Positions 1 to 8,587 of a stretch of 64,000 nt of DNA are shown here, piece by piece. Numbering within the stretch: the first letter of the stretch is position 1; every line of letters begins with the position of its first letter. The notes beneath the pieces are model-generated. The model worked only from the letters and a program-made list of their open reading frames with translations, was not told the DNA's origin and searched no databases. The DNA is from Polaribacter gangjinensis (GTDB lineage: Bacteria; Bacteroidota; Bacteroidia; Flavobacteriales; Flavobacteriaceae): positions 2,497,501 to 2,561,500 of the forward strand of contig NZ_CP150662.1 in the NCBI RefSeq assembly GCF_038024125.1. Reading direction: 5' to 3'. The position numbers were made by a program, and so were the translations under genes.

Positions 1-1554
1 GAAATACCTAACATTAAAAAGAAACCTAATGTTTTAATTCTTTTTTCTGATCAACATAATAAAAAAACAATGGGTTTTGAAAACCATCCAGATGTTATCA
101 CTCCAAATTTAGATAAACTATCAAAAGAGTCTATTGTTTTTGATAGAGCTTATGCCACTAGAGGTATTTGTGTACCCTCTAGAATGTCATTAATGACAGG
201 TTTGTATCCAAGAACATTGGGTTTAATGGATAACAATGAAGAAACTTCTGTTACAGATGAAGCAACTTCTTTAGCAAGTATTTTTCAATACAATGGATAT
301 AAAACATTTGCTTTTGGCAAGAGACATTTAAAAGGTGGTGGTGATAAAGGTTGGGATATAAGAAAAGAGGTACATGCTGAAGAGGGTGATCATGGGAACT
401 ATCTTAGTTGGATTACAGAACAAGGGTATCAGAGTGAATTTTCTTATGATTGGGCTGCAGAATTTGGGAGAGGCCCAAAAGGCAGTAAAGATGAAAACGT
501 TAAAATACCTATAGCCGATTTAGGTACTCGTATTTCTAAATTACCTTTTGGGTATTCAATGGAAGCATATACCGCTCTTGAAACCATTAAAATGATTGAT
601 CAACAAAAAAATAGTGATCAACCATTCTTCTGCTTTTCTTCCTTTTACAGACCTCATCAACCCTACAATCCAATTAAAAAGTTTATGGATATGTATGATG
701 TAAGTAAATGGGGTGAAGGAACTAAATTAAAAAGTGCTATTAAAATTCCAGCAAGTTTTTATCAACCAACCAAAGATTTGCCTCCATTACTTCAATTTCA
801 AAGAAATGGAGGAAACAAAGTATGGAATATGGATAAAGCTTTTAAAAATGAACAACTTTGGAGAGATTTTATTGGAGCATATTATGCATTAATTACAGAG
901 ATTGATTATTATGTTGGTGAAATTTTAATAGCTTTAGATAAAGCTAACATAAAAGAAGAAACCATCATTATTTATACAACAGATCATGGAGATTTTGCTG
1001 GGAATCATGGAATGGTAGAGAAGGCAGCTGCAGGGCACAATGTTTATGAAGATATATTAAACATCCCTTTAATGATTAGAATTCCTGGAAAAACAGTTCG
1101 AGGCAAACACACTGCAGAGCTAGTGACACTTACAGATATTATGCCAACATTGATTGATATTTTAGATTTAAAGACACCTAAATTAAATAATAAGTTAGAA
1201 GGACTCTCTCTCGAAAAACTTATTCTAAAAGGGAAATCAATAGAGAGGGAGTATATTGTATCTGAAAGTTGGTTTCAATCAACAGTAATTACTAAAAGTA
1301 AAAAATTAGGCATCATGCAAGAAAATCTTGTCAATCCAAAACAAGATTATAGGGATTTTGGGGATATGTTTTTTGATAGAATTACAGATCCGTTAGAAAT
1401 TAAAAATGGTATCAATGATCCAAAAAATAAAAAAGACATCGAAATATTAAAAGGTTATTTTAATGATTTTAAAAATAAAGTTTCAGGTTTGGGATTCAAA
1501 GAAATCAATAATAAACTAAAAAATGGAAATACAAAAAATGAAAATCCTAGGTAA
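1..1554 (+). CDS. S1-family sulfatase, 5' end outside the window
   Basis: The reading frame is open from base 1, and the codons before the first ATG (base 70) already encode conserved sulfatase sequence (KPNVLILFSDQH, with the metal-binding Asp at codon 17). The gene therefore starts upstream of the window. The sulfatase signature CVPSR at codons 57-61 supplies the cysteine that is converted to formylglycine; a second metal-site motif, TTDHGDFAGNHG, lies about two thirds along. Enzymes of this family remove sulfate esters from glycans and are normally exported; the signal peptide would be in the missing part. The next sulfatase starts inside its 3' end, so the two are co-transcribed and probably act on the same sulfated glycan. 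The exact sulfate position it attacks cannot be read from the sequence. Confidence 0.93.
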   Translation, partial: EIPNIKKKPNVLILFSDQHNKKTMGFENHPDVITPNLDKLSKESIVFDRAYATRGICVPSRMSLMTGLYPRTLGLMDNNEETSVTDEATSLASIFQYNGYKTFAFGKRHLKGGGDKGWDIRKEVHAEEGDHGNYLSWITEQGYQSEFSYDWAAEFGRGPKGSKDENVKIPIADLGTRISKLPFGYSMEAYTALETIKMIDQQKNSDQPFFCFSSFYRPHQPYNPIKKFMDMYDVSKWGEGTKLKSAIKIPASFYQPTKDLPPLLQFQRNGGNKVWNMDKAFKNEQLWRDFIGAYYALITEIDYYVGEILIALDKANIKEETIIIYTTDHGDFAGNHGMVEKAAAGHNVYEDILNIPLMIRIPGKTVRGKHTAELVTLTDIMPTLIDILDLKTPKLNNKLEGLSLEKLILKGKSIEREYIVSESWFQSTVITKSKKLGIMQENLVNPKQDYRDFGDMFFDRITDPLEIKNGINDPKNKKDIEILKGYFNDFKNKVSGLGFKEINNKLKNGNTKNENPR

Positions 1555-3169
1555 AATCTTCGTTTTACTTTTTTTTATATATCACAATTTATCAGCTCAA
1601 AACAATTCAAAACCTAATATCATCTTTATAATGACAGATGATCACAGTCCTATTGTACCAAAGCAGAATGATATAAAAAATCAATCACGACCATTTGGTT
1701 TTAATGGTGAAACAAAAGTGCATACACCAATAATTGATGATTTAGCTAAAAACGGTATGATTTTTACAAGAGCTTATGTATCTAGCTCTGTTTGTTCACC
1801 AAGTAGATATACAGCTTTAACTGGACGTTATGCAGGAAGATCAGAAGGGAAAGTATTTTTGAAACAACATCCTATTGGAAGTATGACTCGTGTAGAGAAT
1901 AATGTGGAATTAGAGATGGATAGGGATAATTTACCAAGATTACTTCAAAAAGCTGGGTATAAAACAGGTTTTGTAGGAAAATCTCATGTTATTGAACATG
2001 ACCTTGTAAATCAAAGAAAAAACTGGGTTAAAAATGGTTTTAAAGAATATGATAAAGATGCAGACCCTAATCATAAAATTGTCTCTGAAGCAATGGCTTT
2101 TAATCATCAAAAGTGGACAGAAATTATTAAAAAATATGGATTTGATTATGCAAATGCAATTTATGCAGCAAACCTTAAAGAGTTACATAATGATTCCATA
2201 AATGTGCATAATGTAGAGTGGAAAAATAAAGCAGCACTAGATTTTATTGATAAAAATAAAAACAGTCCCTTTTATCTTTATTACAGTGAAACCATTCCAC
2301 ATGGACCTGCACCTTGGATTAAAAATGATGGAATGTATGTTTTTGGTTTAGATGCAAATCCTAAATTCACTGGAGAAGGTTATAAAGATATGTCTTATTC
2401 TTATCTTCCAACAAGAGCTCAAATTTTGGAAGAAGTAAAAAAATTAGACAAAGATGTGGCTCATGCTTGGCTACGTTGGTTTGATTATGCAGTTGGTGCA
2501 ATTGTTAAAAAATTAAAAGATGAAGGAATTTATGAAAATACATTGATTGTTATTGCTTCAGATCATGGAGATTACAATGGAGGTAAAACTACATTATATG
2601 AGGGTGGAACTAAAATACCTCTTATGATGCATTGGCCAAATGGCATAAAACCAAATCAAACTTATGATGAACTTGTTCAAAACATTGATTTTGCACCAAC
2701 ATTTTTAGATTTAGCAGGAGTGAATTTTAAAAAATCTAAAAATGAATTAAATTTTGATGGAGTTAGTCTTAAAAATGTTTTAAATGGAAGTAAGCATCCA
2801 GTTCACGAATATTTATTTTTTGAATTGGGTTTCGCTCGTGGTGTAATGACCAAGAATTGGAAATATATTGCTGTGAGGTATGACCAACAAACACAAAGAA
2901 ACATAGAGAAAGGTATTGAATTTAAAGGTTGGAAAGGCGTTTCATTAAAATATCCATACTATGTTAGAAATGGACATTTAGGGAATTCTGCATCCCAAAA
3001 TAATGAGCTTTATTTTGAGCCCAATCAACTATTTAACCTTGAAAATGACCCTTATGAAAAAACAAATTTATTTTCTGTAGATAGTACTAAAGCTAAAGAA
3101 ATGAAAAATGTATTAACTCAGTTTTTAAAATCTTTTAAAGAAAGACCTTTTGGTGAATTTATAAATTAA
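1538..3169 (+). CDS. Secreted S1-family sulfatase
   Basis: The product has a signal peptide (MKILGKIFVLL...LSAQ), the N-terminal metal motif FIMTDDHS, the formylglycine signature CSPSR followed by YTALTGRY near residue 86, and the later metal motif ASDHGDYNGG. Length (about 543 residues) is normal for an exported S1 sulfatase. An in-frame ATG at 1523 is an alternative start; I prefer 1538 because it gives a classical short signal-peptide n-region. Either start overlaps the end of the preceding sulfatase, indicating one operon. The substrate is probably a sulfated glycan handled by the neighbouring GH92 enzyme (inference). The S1 subfamily is not assignable by eye. Confidence 0.93.
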   Translation: MKILGKIFVLLFFIYHNLSAQNNSKPNIIFIMTDDHSPIVPKQNDIKNQSRPFGFNGETKVHTPIIDDLAKNGMIFTRAYVSSSVCSPSRYTALTGRYAGRSEGKVFLKQHPIGSMTRVENNVELEMDRDNLPRLLQKAGYKTGFVGKSHVIEHDLVNQRKNWVKNGFKEYDKDADPNHKIVSEAMAFNHQKWTEIIKKYGFDYANAIYAANLKELHNDSINVHNVEWKNKAALDFIDKNKNSPFYLYYSETIPHGPAPWIKNDGMYVFGLDANPKFTGEGYKDMSYSYLPTRAQILEEVKKLDKDVAHAWLRWFDYAVGAIVKKLKDEGIYENTLIVIASDHGDYNGGKTTLYEGGTKIPLMMHWPNGIKPNQTYDELVQNIDFAPTFLDLAGVNFKKSKNELNFDGVSLKNVLNGSKHPVHEYLFFELGFARGVMTKNWKYIAVRYDQQTQRNIEKGIEFKGWKGVSLKYPYYVRNGHLGNSASQNNELYFEPNQLFNLENDPYEKTNLFSVDSTKAKEMKNVLTQFLKSFKERPFGEFIN

Positions 3170-3172
3170 GAT

Positions 3173-4342
3173 ATGTATATGAAAATTAAGATATTCTTAT
3201 TGCTTGCTTTTTTCTATGTAGCAAATAGTAATGCTCAAAAATTAATTGATACTATAGCTGTAAAATCAGGGGTTTTTGATATTCCTATAAAAATTTTGCT
3301 TCCAAAAAATATGACAAAAAGTAAAATGCCGGTATATTTTTTTGTTCACGGTGGTGGTTGGAATGGCGGAACACAAGATAAAGTTCCTCCAGCAACTCTT
3401 CCATCTGATGCACCTTTTATTTCAAATCAATTAGGAGTTATTTATGTTGGTTTAGCATACAGATGTAAAGGAAATATTGCAACTTTTGCAGATGCTATAA
3501 ATGATTTAAAAGCATCCGTAAAATGGTTTATGGATAATTCAGAAATGTTTAATGCAGATGTCACTAGAATAGGTTTTGGTGGCGCATCAGCAGGATCAAC
3601 TTTAGCAGCAATAATGGCTCAAAAATACCAAAATTCTAGACTTTTTGTTGGTTTGGAAGGGATGTATAATTTAGTAGATCATGATCCCGAAAAATCATCA
3701 TTTCCTAATAAAGAAGGTAGGGAATTATATGGTTTATCTACAAAAAAACAAAGCAAAAGAGCTTCTGCATTCTATAATTTAAGAAAAAAGCCACCAACTA
3801 CTTTATTATTCAATGGTAAAGAAGATGCTTTATGCCATTTTTCTCAGACAGAAAATTTTGCTAATAAAATTAAAACTTCTGGAGGTAAAGTAAAAATTAT
3901 TCTATATGAAAATATTAATCACACTTGTTTAAATCCGTCTTATCCAGAGGTAATGAAAAAAAGTGTTTTGGAAATAGCCAATTTATTTATTGAAGAATTT
4001 CAATTAAAAAACACTGATTTAAATGCCATAGAATCTCTTTTGAATCAAAAGTTACATGGAATGACAAAGAAAAACACTATCAATCAAGTAGATATTTTAG
4101 GTTCTTGGAAGTTAAATAATATTACAATAAATTTTTATGAAGATGGAAAAGGTACTTTTGTAAATTCTAAAAATAATATTGTAAAAGAATTTTTATTTTC
4201 TTTAGAACAAGACACAATTCTTTGTGATTTTAATGGTGAAACTAGAAGCTTTTTCATGCGTGAAAATAATAAAATGATTTATGAGATAAATCTTGTAGAT
4301 AGAGATTTAAAATATAGAGCATTTAATTATACTAAAACTTAA
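3173..4342 (+). CDS. Secreted alpha/beta-hydrolase (carbohydrate esterase/lipase-like)
   Basis: After a signal peptide (cleavage near SNAQ) comes an esterase/lipase fold: the oxyanion-hole motif HGGGW at about residues 59-63, the nucleophile elbow GGASAG around residue 140, an acid in FNGKEDALC and a histidine in NINHTC. The last ~90 residues (from about ILGSWKLNN) form a separate beta-rich, lipocalin-like tail. Proteins of this type hydrolyse esters, and in glycan-degradation loci they often remove acetyl or other acyl groups. It sits 3 bp after one sulfatase and 7 bp before the next, so it is probably part of the same degradation operon. ATG 3179 is an equally possible start. Substrate unknown. 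Confidence 0.82.
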   Translation: MYMKIKIFLLLAFFYVANSNAQKLIDTIAVKSGVFDIPIKILLPKNMTKSKMPVYFFVHGGGWNGGTQDKVPPATLPSDAPFISNQLGVIYVGLAYRCKGNIATFADAINDLKASVKWFMDNSEMFNADVTRIGFGGASAGSTLAAIMAQKYQNSRLFVGLEGMYNLVDHDPEKSSFPNKEGRELYGLSTKKQSKRASAFYNLRKKPPTTLLFNGKEDALCHFSQTENFANKIKTSGGKVKIILYENINHTCLNPSYPEVMKKSVLEIANLFIEEFQLKNTDLNAIESLLNQKLHGMTKKNTINQVDILGSWKLNNITINFYEDGKGTFVNSKNNIVKEFLFSLEQDTILCDFNGETRSFFMRENNKMIYEINLVDRDLKYRAFNYTKT

Positions 4343-4349
4343 ATTAAAA

Positions 4350-5933
4350 ATGAAAAGGCTATTTTTATGTTTTTCTTTGATACTTTGTCTTTACTCCATT
4401 GAAAATTTAGTGTCTCAAAACAAAACACAAAAAAACTTACTATTTATAATTACAGACCAACAAAGGTATGATGCGTTGACAATAGCTGGTAATTTCATAA
4501 TAAAAACACCCAATTTAGATAGATTGGCAAAAAGTGGTGCTTATTTTAAAAACGCTTATACTCCAGTAGCAGTTTGTGGCCCAGCAAGAGCAAGTATTTT
4601 AACAGGGACAACTATAAACACCAATGGTGTAACAACTAATGATAAAACCTATTATTACAATACTGAGCCTGTAATGACCATGAAAACTTTTGATGAAATT
4701 TTATCTGAAAAAGGGTATCATACATTCTATTTTGGCAAATGGCACGTATTGACTAATCATGCCAAGGTTTATAAAAACAATAAAAAATATGCAAAAAATG
4801 GAAAGTATATATTTGATCATGGTGGACAAAACTACCTATATCAGGACTATTTAGACAGTGTTTTTCCGAAAAGAAATCTTGAAAGAGGTGAACTATTGGA
4901 TTATTTTTCAAACAGGCCATATGTGCCAGATCCAATAGATGTTAATTTTGGATTAACCTATAAAGATTTAAAAAATAAAAAACCTGAATCACAACCCAAT
5001 TATCATGGAAAATCTTCCATCCCAACAGAACACACTATCACAGCATTTTATGCAAAAAAAACAATAGATGCAATTGAGAAAATAAAAGACAAACCTTTTA
5101 GCATTACAACTTCATTTCACTTCCCGCATGCACCTATGATTCCTTCAGAACCATATCACTCTATGTACAATCCAAACAAAATGATTGTTCCTAAGAGCAT
5201 TAATGATCAAATGGAAAACTCACCATATAAAAATGCAAATAATCGAGAAAAGTTAACCCAATTTGCTGATAAAGAAAAAATCAAATATATGATTGCCAAT
5301 TATTACGGATTAATTTCTGAAATTGATTTTTGGGTTGGTAAAATTTTAGATAAATTAGAAGAAACTAATCTTACAGAAAATACCTTAATCATTTTTACAA
5401 GCGATCATGGAGAAATGTTAGGCGCTCACGGAATGCGCGAAAAAAATGTTTTCTATGAAGAATCATCACATGTTCCGTTACTTATTTCAATGCCTAGCGA
5501 AATCCCTGGAAATACTAAAGTTGATGGGTATGTTTCAAATGTTGACCTGTTTGCGACAATCATAGATTATTTAAAGGTGGGGAATTACAAATCTGATGGA
5601 CAAAGTTTACGAGATTTAATCGAAAACAAAGAAACAAATCATGGTAAGTATGTCGTAACAGAATGGGATTATAGAGGGCCTACAGCACCCAATTACATGA
5701 TTGTTAAAGATGGTTGGAAAATGATGATACCCTATACTGAAGATTCAAAAGTATTAGATGCGTTATATAATTTAAAAGATGACCCTTTTGAAATGAATAA
5801 TTTGTTAGGAAAAAATCCCAATAAAAATCGTTATGCAGACATAGTAGCTGACTTAAAAAATGATTTGTTACTTTGGCTTCAAAAAAATAATTCTAAACAC
5901 TATCAAGGTGTTTTAAAAAGAAAACTAATATAA
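4350..5933 (+). CDS. Secreted S1-family sulfatase (CXPAR signature)
   Basis: A signal peptide (MKRLFLCFSLILC...) is followed by the metal motif FIITDQQR and the formylglycine signature CGPAR ASILTG at about residue 76. The signature has Ala where the neighbouring sulfatases have Ser, which is still compatible with CXPXR recognition. FGKWH and TSDHGEMLGAHG supply further active-site residues. About 527 residues, full length. It lies 7 bp after the esterase and 7 bp before manA, so it is the last sulfatase of a + strand operon. It probably desulfates the same glycan as its neighbours at a different position (inference). Confidence 0.93.
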   Translation: MKRLFLCFSLILCLYSIENLVSQNKTQKNLLFIITDQQRYDALTIAGNFIIKTPNLDRLAKSGAYFKNAYTPVAVCGPARASILTGTTINTNGVTTNDKTYYYNTEPVMTMKTFDEILSEKGYHTFYFGKWHVLTNHAKVYKNNKKYAKNGKYIFDHGGQNYLYQDYLDSVFPKRNLERGELLDYFSNRPYVPDPIDVNFGLTYKDLKNKKPESQPNYHGKSSIPTEHTITAFYAKKTIDAIEKIKDKPFSITTSFHFPHAPMIPSEPYHSMYNPNKMIVPKSINDQMENSPYKNANNREKLTQFADKEKIKYMIANYYGLISEIDFWVGKILDKLEETNLTENTLIIFTSDHGEMLGAHGMREKNVFYEESSHVPLLISMPSEIPGNTKVDGYVSNVDLFATIIDYLKVGNYKSDGQSLRDLIENKETNHGKYVVTEWDYRGPTAPNYMIVKDGWKMMIPYTEDSKVLDALYNLKDDPFEMNNLLGKNPNKNRYADIVADLKNDLLLWLQKNNSKHYQGVLKRKLI

Positions 5934-5940
5934 CTTATAA

Positions 5941-6912
5941 ATGAACTTACAGCCATTAAAATTTACACCACTTTATAAATACAGAATTTGGGGTGGAGAA
6001 AAGTTAAAAACAATTTTGCAAAAAGATTATAATGAAAAGAATATTGGTGAGTCCTGGGAAATTTCTGATGTTTCTGGCGATGAAACCCAAGTAAGCTTGG
6101 GTTTATTTAAAGGTAAAACACTCAGGGATTTAATTAAACAATTTAAAGGAGATTTTGTTGGAAATACTGTATATGATAAATTTGGTGAGGAGTTTCCTCT
6201 TTTAATTAAGTTTATTGATGCAGAAACTCCCTTATCAATTCAAGTTCATCCAAGTGATGAAATTGCAAAACAACGACACAATTCTTTTGGTAAAAACGAA
6301 ATGTGGTATGTAATGCAAGCTGATGAAGGGGCTGAATTAATTGTAGGTTTTGATCAAAAAATAAACAAAGAAACTTATACAAAACATATACATAACAATA
6401 CTATACTAGATGTTATGCATCATGAGAAAGTCTCAAAAGGAGATACTTTTTATATTCCAACAGGAAGAGTACATGCTATTGGAGCAGGAGTATTATTAGC
6501 AGAAATTCAACAAACGTCTAACATCACTTATCGTATTTATGATTATGATAGAGTAGATTCTAAAACAGGAGAAAAACGAGAGCTACATAATGATTTAGCG
6601 ATTGATGTAATTGATTATGAAGTATATGACAATTATAAAACTCCATACGAATTACTTAAAAACCAATCTAGTAAGTTAGTTCATTCTCCCTATTTTACTA
6701 CTAATATCTTAGAAATCAATACGACTGTCAAAAAAGACTATGCGAATATTGATTCTTTTGTAATTTTTATGTGTGTAGAGGGTTCATTAGATTTAATTCA
6801 TACTGATGAAATTTATACTCTAAAAATTGGAGAAACCCTTTTGTTACCTGCCTCTTTAAAGAATATTTCACTAAAATCTAGCTTTGCTAAAGTTTTAGAG
6901 GTTTATTATTGA
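5941..6912 (+). CDS. manA: Mannose-6-phosphate isomerase, class I
   Basis: ManA interconverts mannose-6-phosphate and fructose-6-phosphate in the cytoplasm. The 323-residue protein has the cupin-type zinc-site sequence LSIQVHPSDE and the GKNEMWYVM stretch, then FYIPTGRVHAIGAG and the QQTSNITYRIYDYDR segment of the short bacterial PMI family. No signal peptide. It is separated by 7 bp from the upstream sulfatase, so it is probably the last gene of the glycan-degradation operon. Its presence next to a GH92 alpha-mannosidase is the strongest sign that the end product of the locus is mannose. Confidence 0.93.
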   Translation: MNLQPLKFTPLYKYRIWGGEKLKTILQKDYNEKNIGESWEISDVSGDETQVSLGLFKGKTLRDLIKQFKGDFVGNTVYDKFGEEFPLLIKFIDAETPLSIQVHPSDEIAKQRHNSFGKNEMWYVMQADEGAELIVGFDQKINKETYTKHIHNNTILDVMHHEKVSKGDTFYIPTGRVHAIGAGVLLAEIQQTSNITYRIYDYDRVDSKTGEKRELHNDLAIDVIDYEVYDNYKTPYELLKNQSSKLVHSPYFTTNILEINTTVKKDYANIDSFVIFMCVEGSLDLIHTDEIYTLKIGETLLLPASLKNISLKSSFAKVLEVYY

Positions 6913-6935
6913 TTAAAATTATAAATTTTTAAAAC

Positions 6936-6957
6936 AAAAATATATCATATTTTTTTG
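6936..6957. terminator. Weak AT-only hairpin between convergent genes
   Basis: AAAAATAT and ATATTTTT arms flank a few bases and are followed by a T-run. It lies between the convergent ends of manA and the minus-strand sulfatase. A stem with no G or C is weak, so its role as a terminator is only plausible. Confidence 0.3.
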
Positions 6958-6974
6958 AAGTAAGTTTTTTAAAG

Positions 6975-8576
6975 TTAGTTTGCTGGCTCAACTCTATAGC
7001 GTCTTTCTATTCTAACATCTGTCATTTTACGCATTTCATCTAGAGATAAATCCATTTTATATTCTTTTTTTAGCTCACTTAATCGTGTTTTCAATTTGCT
7101 AATTAATTCTTTGTTTTTTGCCTCTGCGTATATGTTATTCAGTTCATTAGGATCATTTTCTAAATCAAATAATTCCCATTCATCCATATCATAATAGTAG
7201 TGTATGAGTTTATACCTTTCTGTTCTAATCCCATAATGAGGTTGTACATGATGCCAATAGGGAAACTCATAATAATGATAATAAACAGCATCTCTAAAAG
7301 CCTTTTTAGTTTTGTTTTCTAAAACAGGTAAAAAACTATTTCCTTGAATATCTTTAGGAATTGGAATGCCTGCTAATTGTAATAGTGTGGGAGCATAATC
7401 AATATTTAATGCCAATTGATTCGCAACTGAGCCTGGTTTAATTTTTTTAGGATATTTTATAATAAATGGCATATGCAAAGATTCTTCATACATAAATCGT
7501 TTGTCAAACCAACCGTGTTCCCCTAAATAAAACCCTTGATCAGAAGTGTAAATAATAATAGTATTATCAGCAAGTCCACTTTTTTCTATGGCTGCCAACA
7601 TAGCTCCAATAGCATCATCAACTCCTTTTACTACTCTTAAATAGTCTTTTATGTAACGTTGGTATTTCCAATTCTTTCTTTCTTGTTCTGTCATTTTTTC
7701 GTTTGGCGTCCAAAATTCCCCATCATTATTGCCAAAGCTATTCCAAGCTATTAATTCTTCTTCTGTTAACCCTTGTGGTGGACTTATTTTTACATCTTTT
7801 CTATTCATATGACCATCAATTCGCATCCAAGCATCCTTGGCAGCTTTTCTACCCTTATATTCATCATTAAAAGTAGCTGGGTACGGAATAGTTATATCAC
7901 TTAAATAATTTTCATATCCAGGTCCAGGTTCCCAAGGTCTGTGTGGTGCTTTAAATTGATACATTAGCATAAAAGGTTTGCTTTTATCTTTCCTTTTTTT
8001 AAGCCAATTAATAGCATCTTCTTTAATAACATTTGTAGAATATTTCCCTTTTTCCTCAACAATACGATTTCCTGTTACTTCAAATACTGGGTCATAATAA
8101 GAGCCTTGTCCTTCTTTATTAAATAGCACTTTATAATAATCAAATCCTGTTGGGGCTGTGCCTAAATGCCATTTACCAAAAACAGCAGTTTCATATCCAT
8201 TATTTTGTAAGATTTTTGGAAATGTTTGTTGAGTTTCATCAAAATCTCCTCCACCTTCATTTTTATAAAATCCATTTACATGTGGATATTTTCCCGTTAA
8301 GATTGCTGCGCGTGAAGGACCACATATTGAATTTGTACAAAGCATGTTGTTAAATAGCATTCCTTCTTTTGCCAGTTTATCGATATTTGGAGTAGGGGCA
8401 ACTTTTGCTAAGAATCCGTTATAAGCACTTATAGCAGCCAAAGCATGATCATCAGTCATTATAAAAAGGATGTTTGGTTTTTGTTGCTCCTTTTCTTTTT
8501 GAATAGTTTTACAACCAAATAATAGTAAAGTTGATAAAAAATAAAGAGGTGCTTTTTTAATTTTTAAGATTTTCAT
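6975..8576 (-). CDS. S1-family sulfatase, predicted lipoprotein
   Basis: The chosen start gives a lipoprotein signal (MKILKIKKAPLY...LLLFGC) and lies 11 bp after the stop of the GH92 gene. A longer frame to 8618 would overlap GH92 and put 14 polar residues before the signal peptide, so it is rejected. Motifs: FIMTDDHA metal site, CGPSR AAILTGKYPH formylglycine signature at about residue 85, FGKWHLG, and TSDQGFYLGEHGWFDKR. These last motifs resemble iduronate-2-sulfatase/N-sulfoglucosamine-type S1 enzymes in general; the actual substrate is not known. A membrane-anchored sulfatase co-transcribed with a GH92 alpha-mannosidase points to a sulfated mannose-containing glycan (inference). Confidence 0.92.
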   Translation of the reverse strand: MKILKIKKAPLYFLSTLLLFGCKTIQKEKEQQKPNILFIMTDDHALAAISAYNGFLAKVAPTPNIDKLAKEGMLFNNMLCTNSICGPSRAAILTGKYPHVNGFYKNEGGGDFDETQQTFPKILQNNGYETAVFGKWHLGTAPTGFDYYKVLFNKEGQGSYYDPVFEVTGNRIVEEKGKYSTNVIKEDAINWLKKRKDKSKPFMLMYQFKAPHRPWEPGPGYENYLSDITIPYPATFNDEYKGRKAAKDAWMRIDGHMNRKDVKISPPQGLTEEELIAWNSFGNNDGEFWTPNEKMTEQERKNWKYQRYIKDYLRVVKGVDDAIGAMLAAIEKSGLADNTIIIYTSDQGFYLGEHGWFDKRFMYEESLHMPFIIKYPKKIKPGSVANQLALNIDYAPTLLQLAGIPIPKDIQGNSFLPVLENKTKKAFRDAVYYHYYEFPYWHHVQPHYGIRTERYKLIHYYYDMDEWELFDLENDPNELNNIYAEAKNKELISKLKTRLSELKKEYKMDLSLDEMRKMTDVRIERRYRVEPAN

Positions 8577-8587
8577 TTGTCGCTGTT

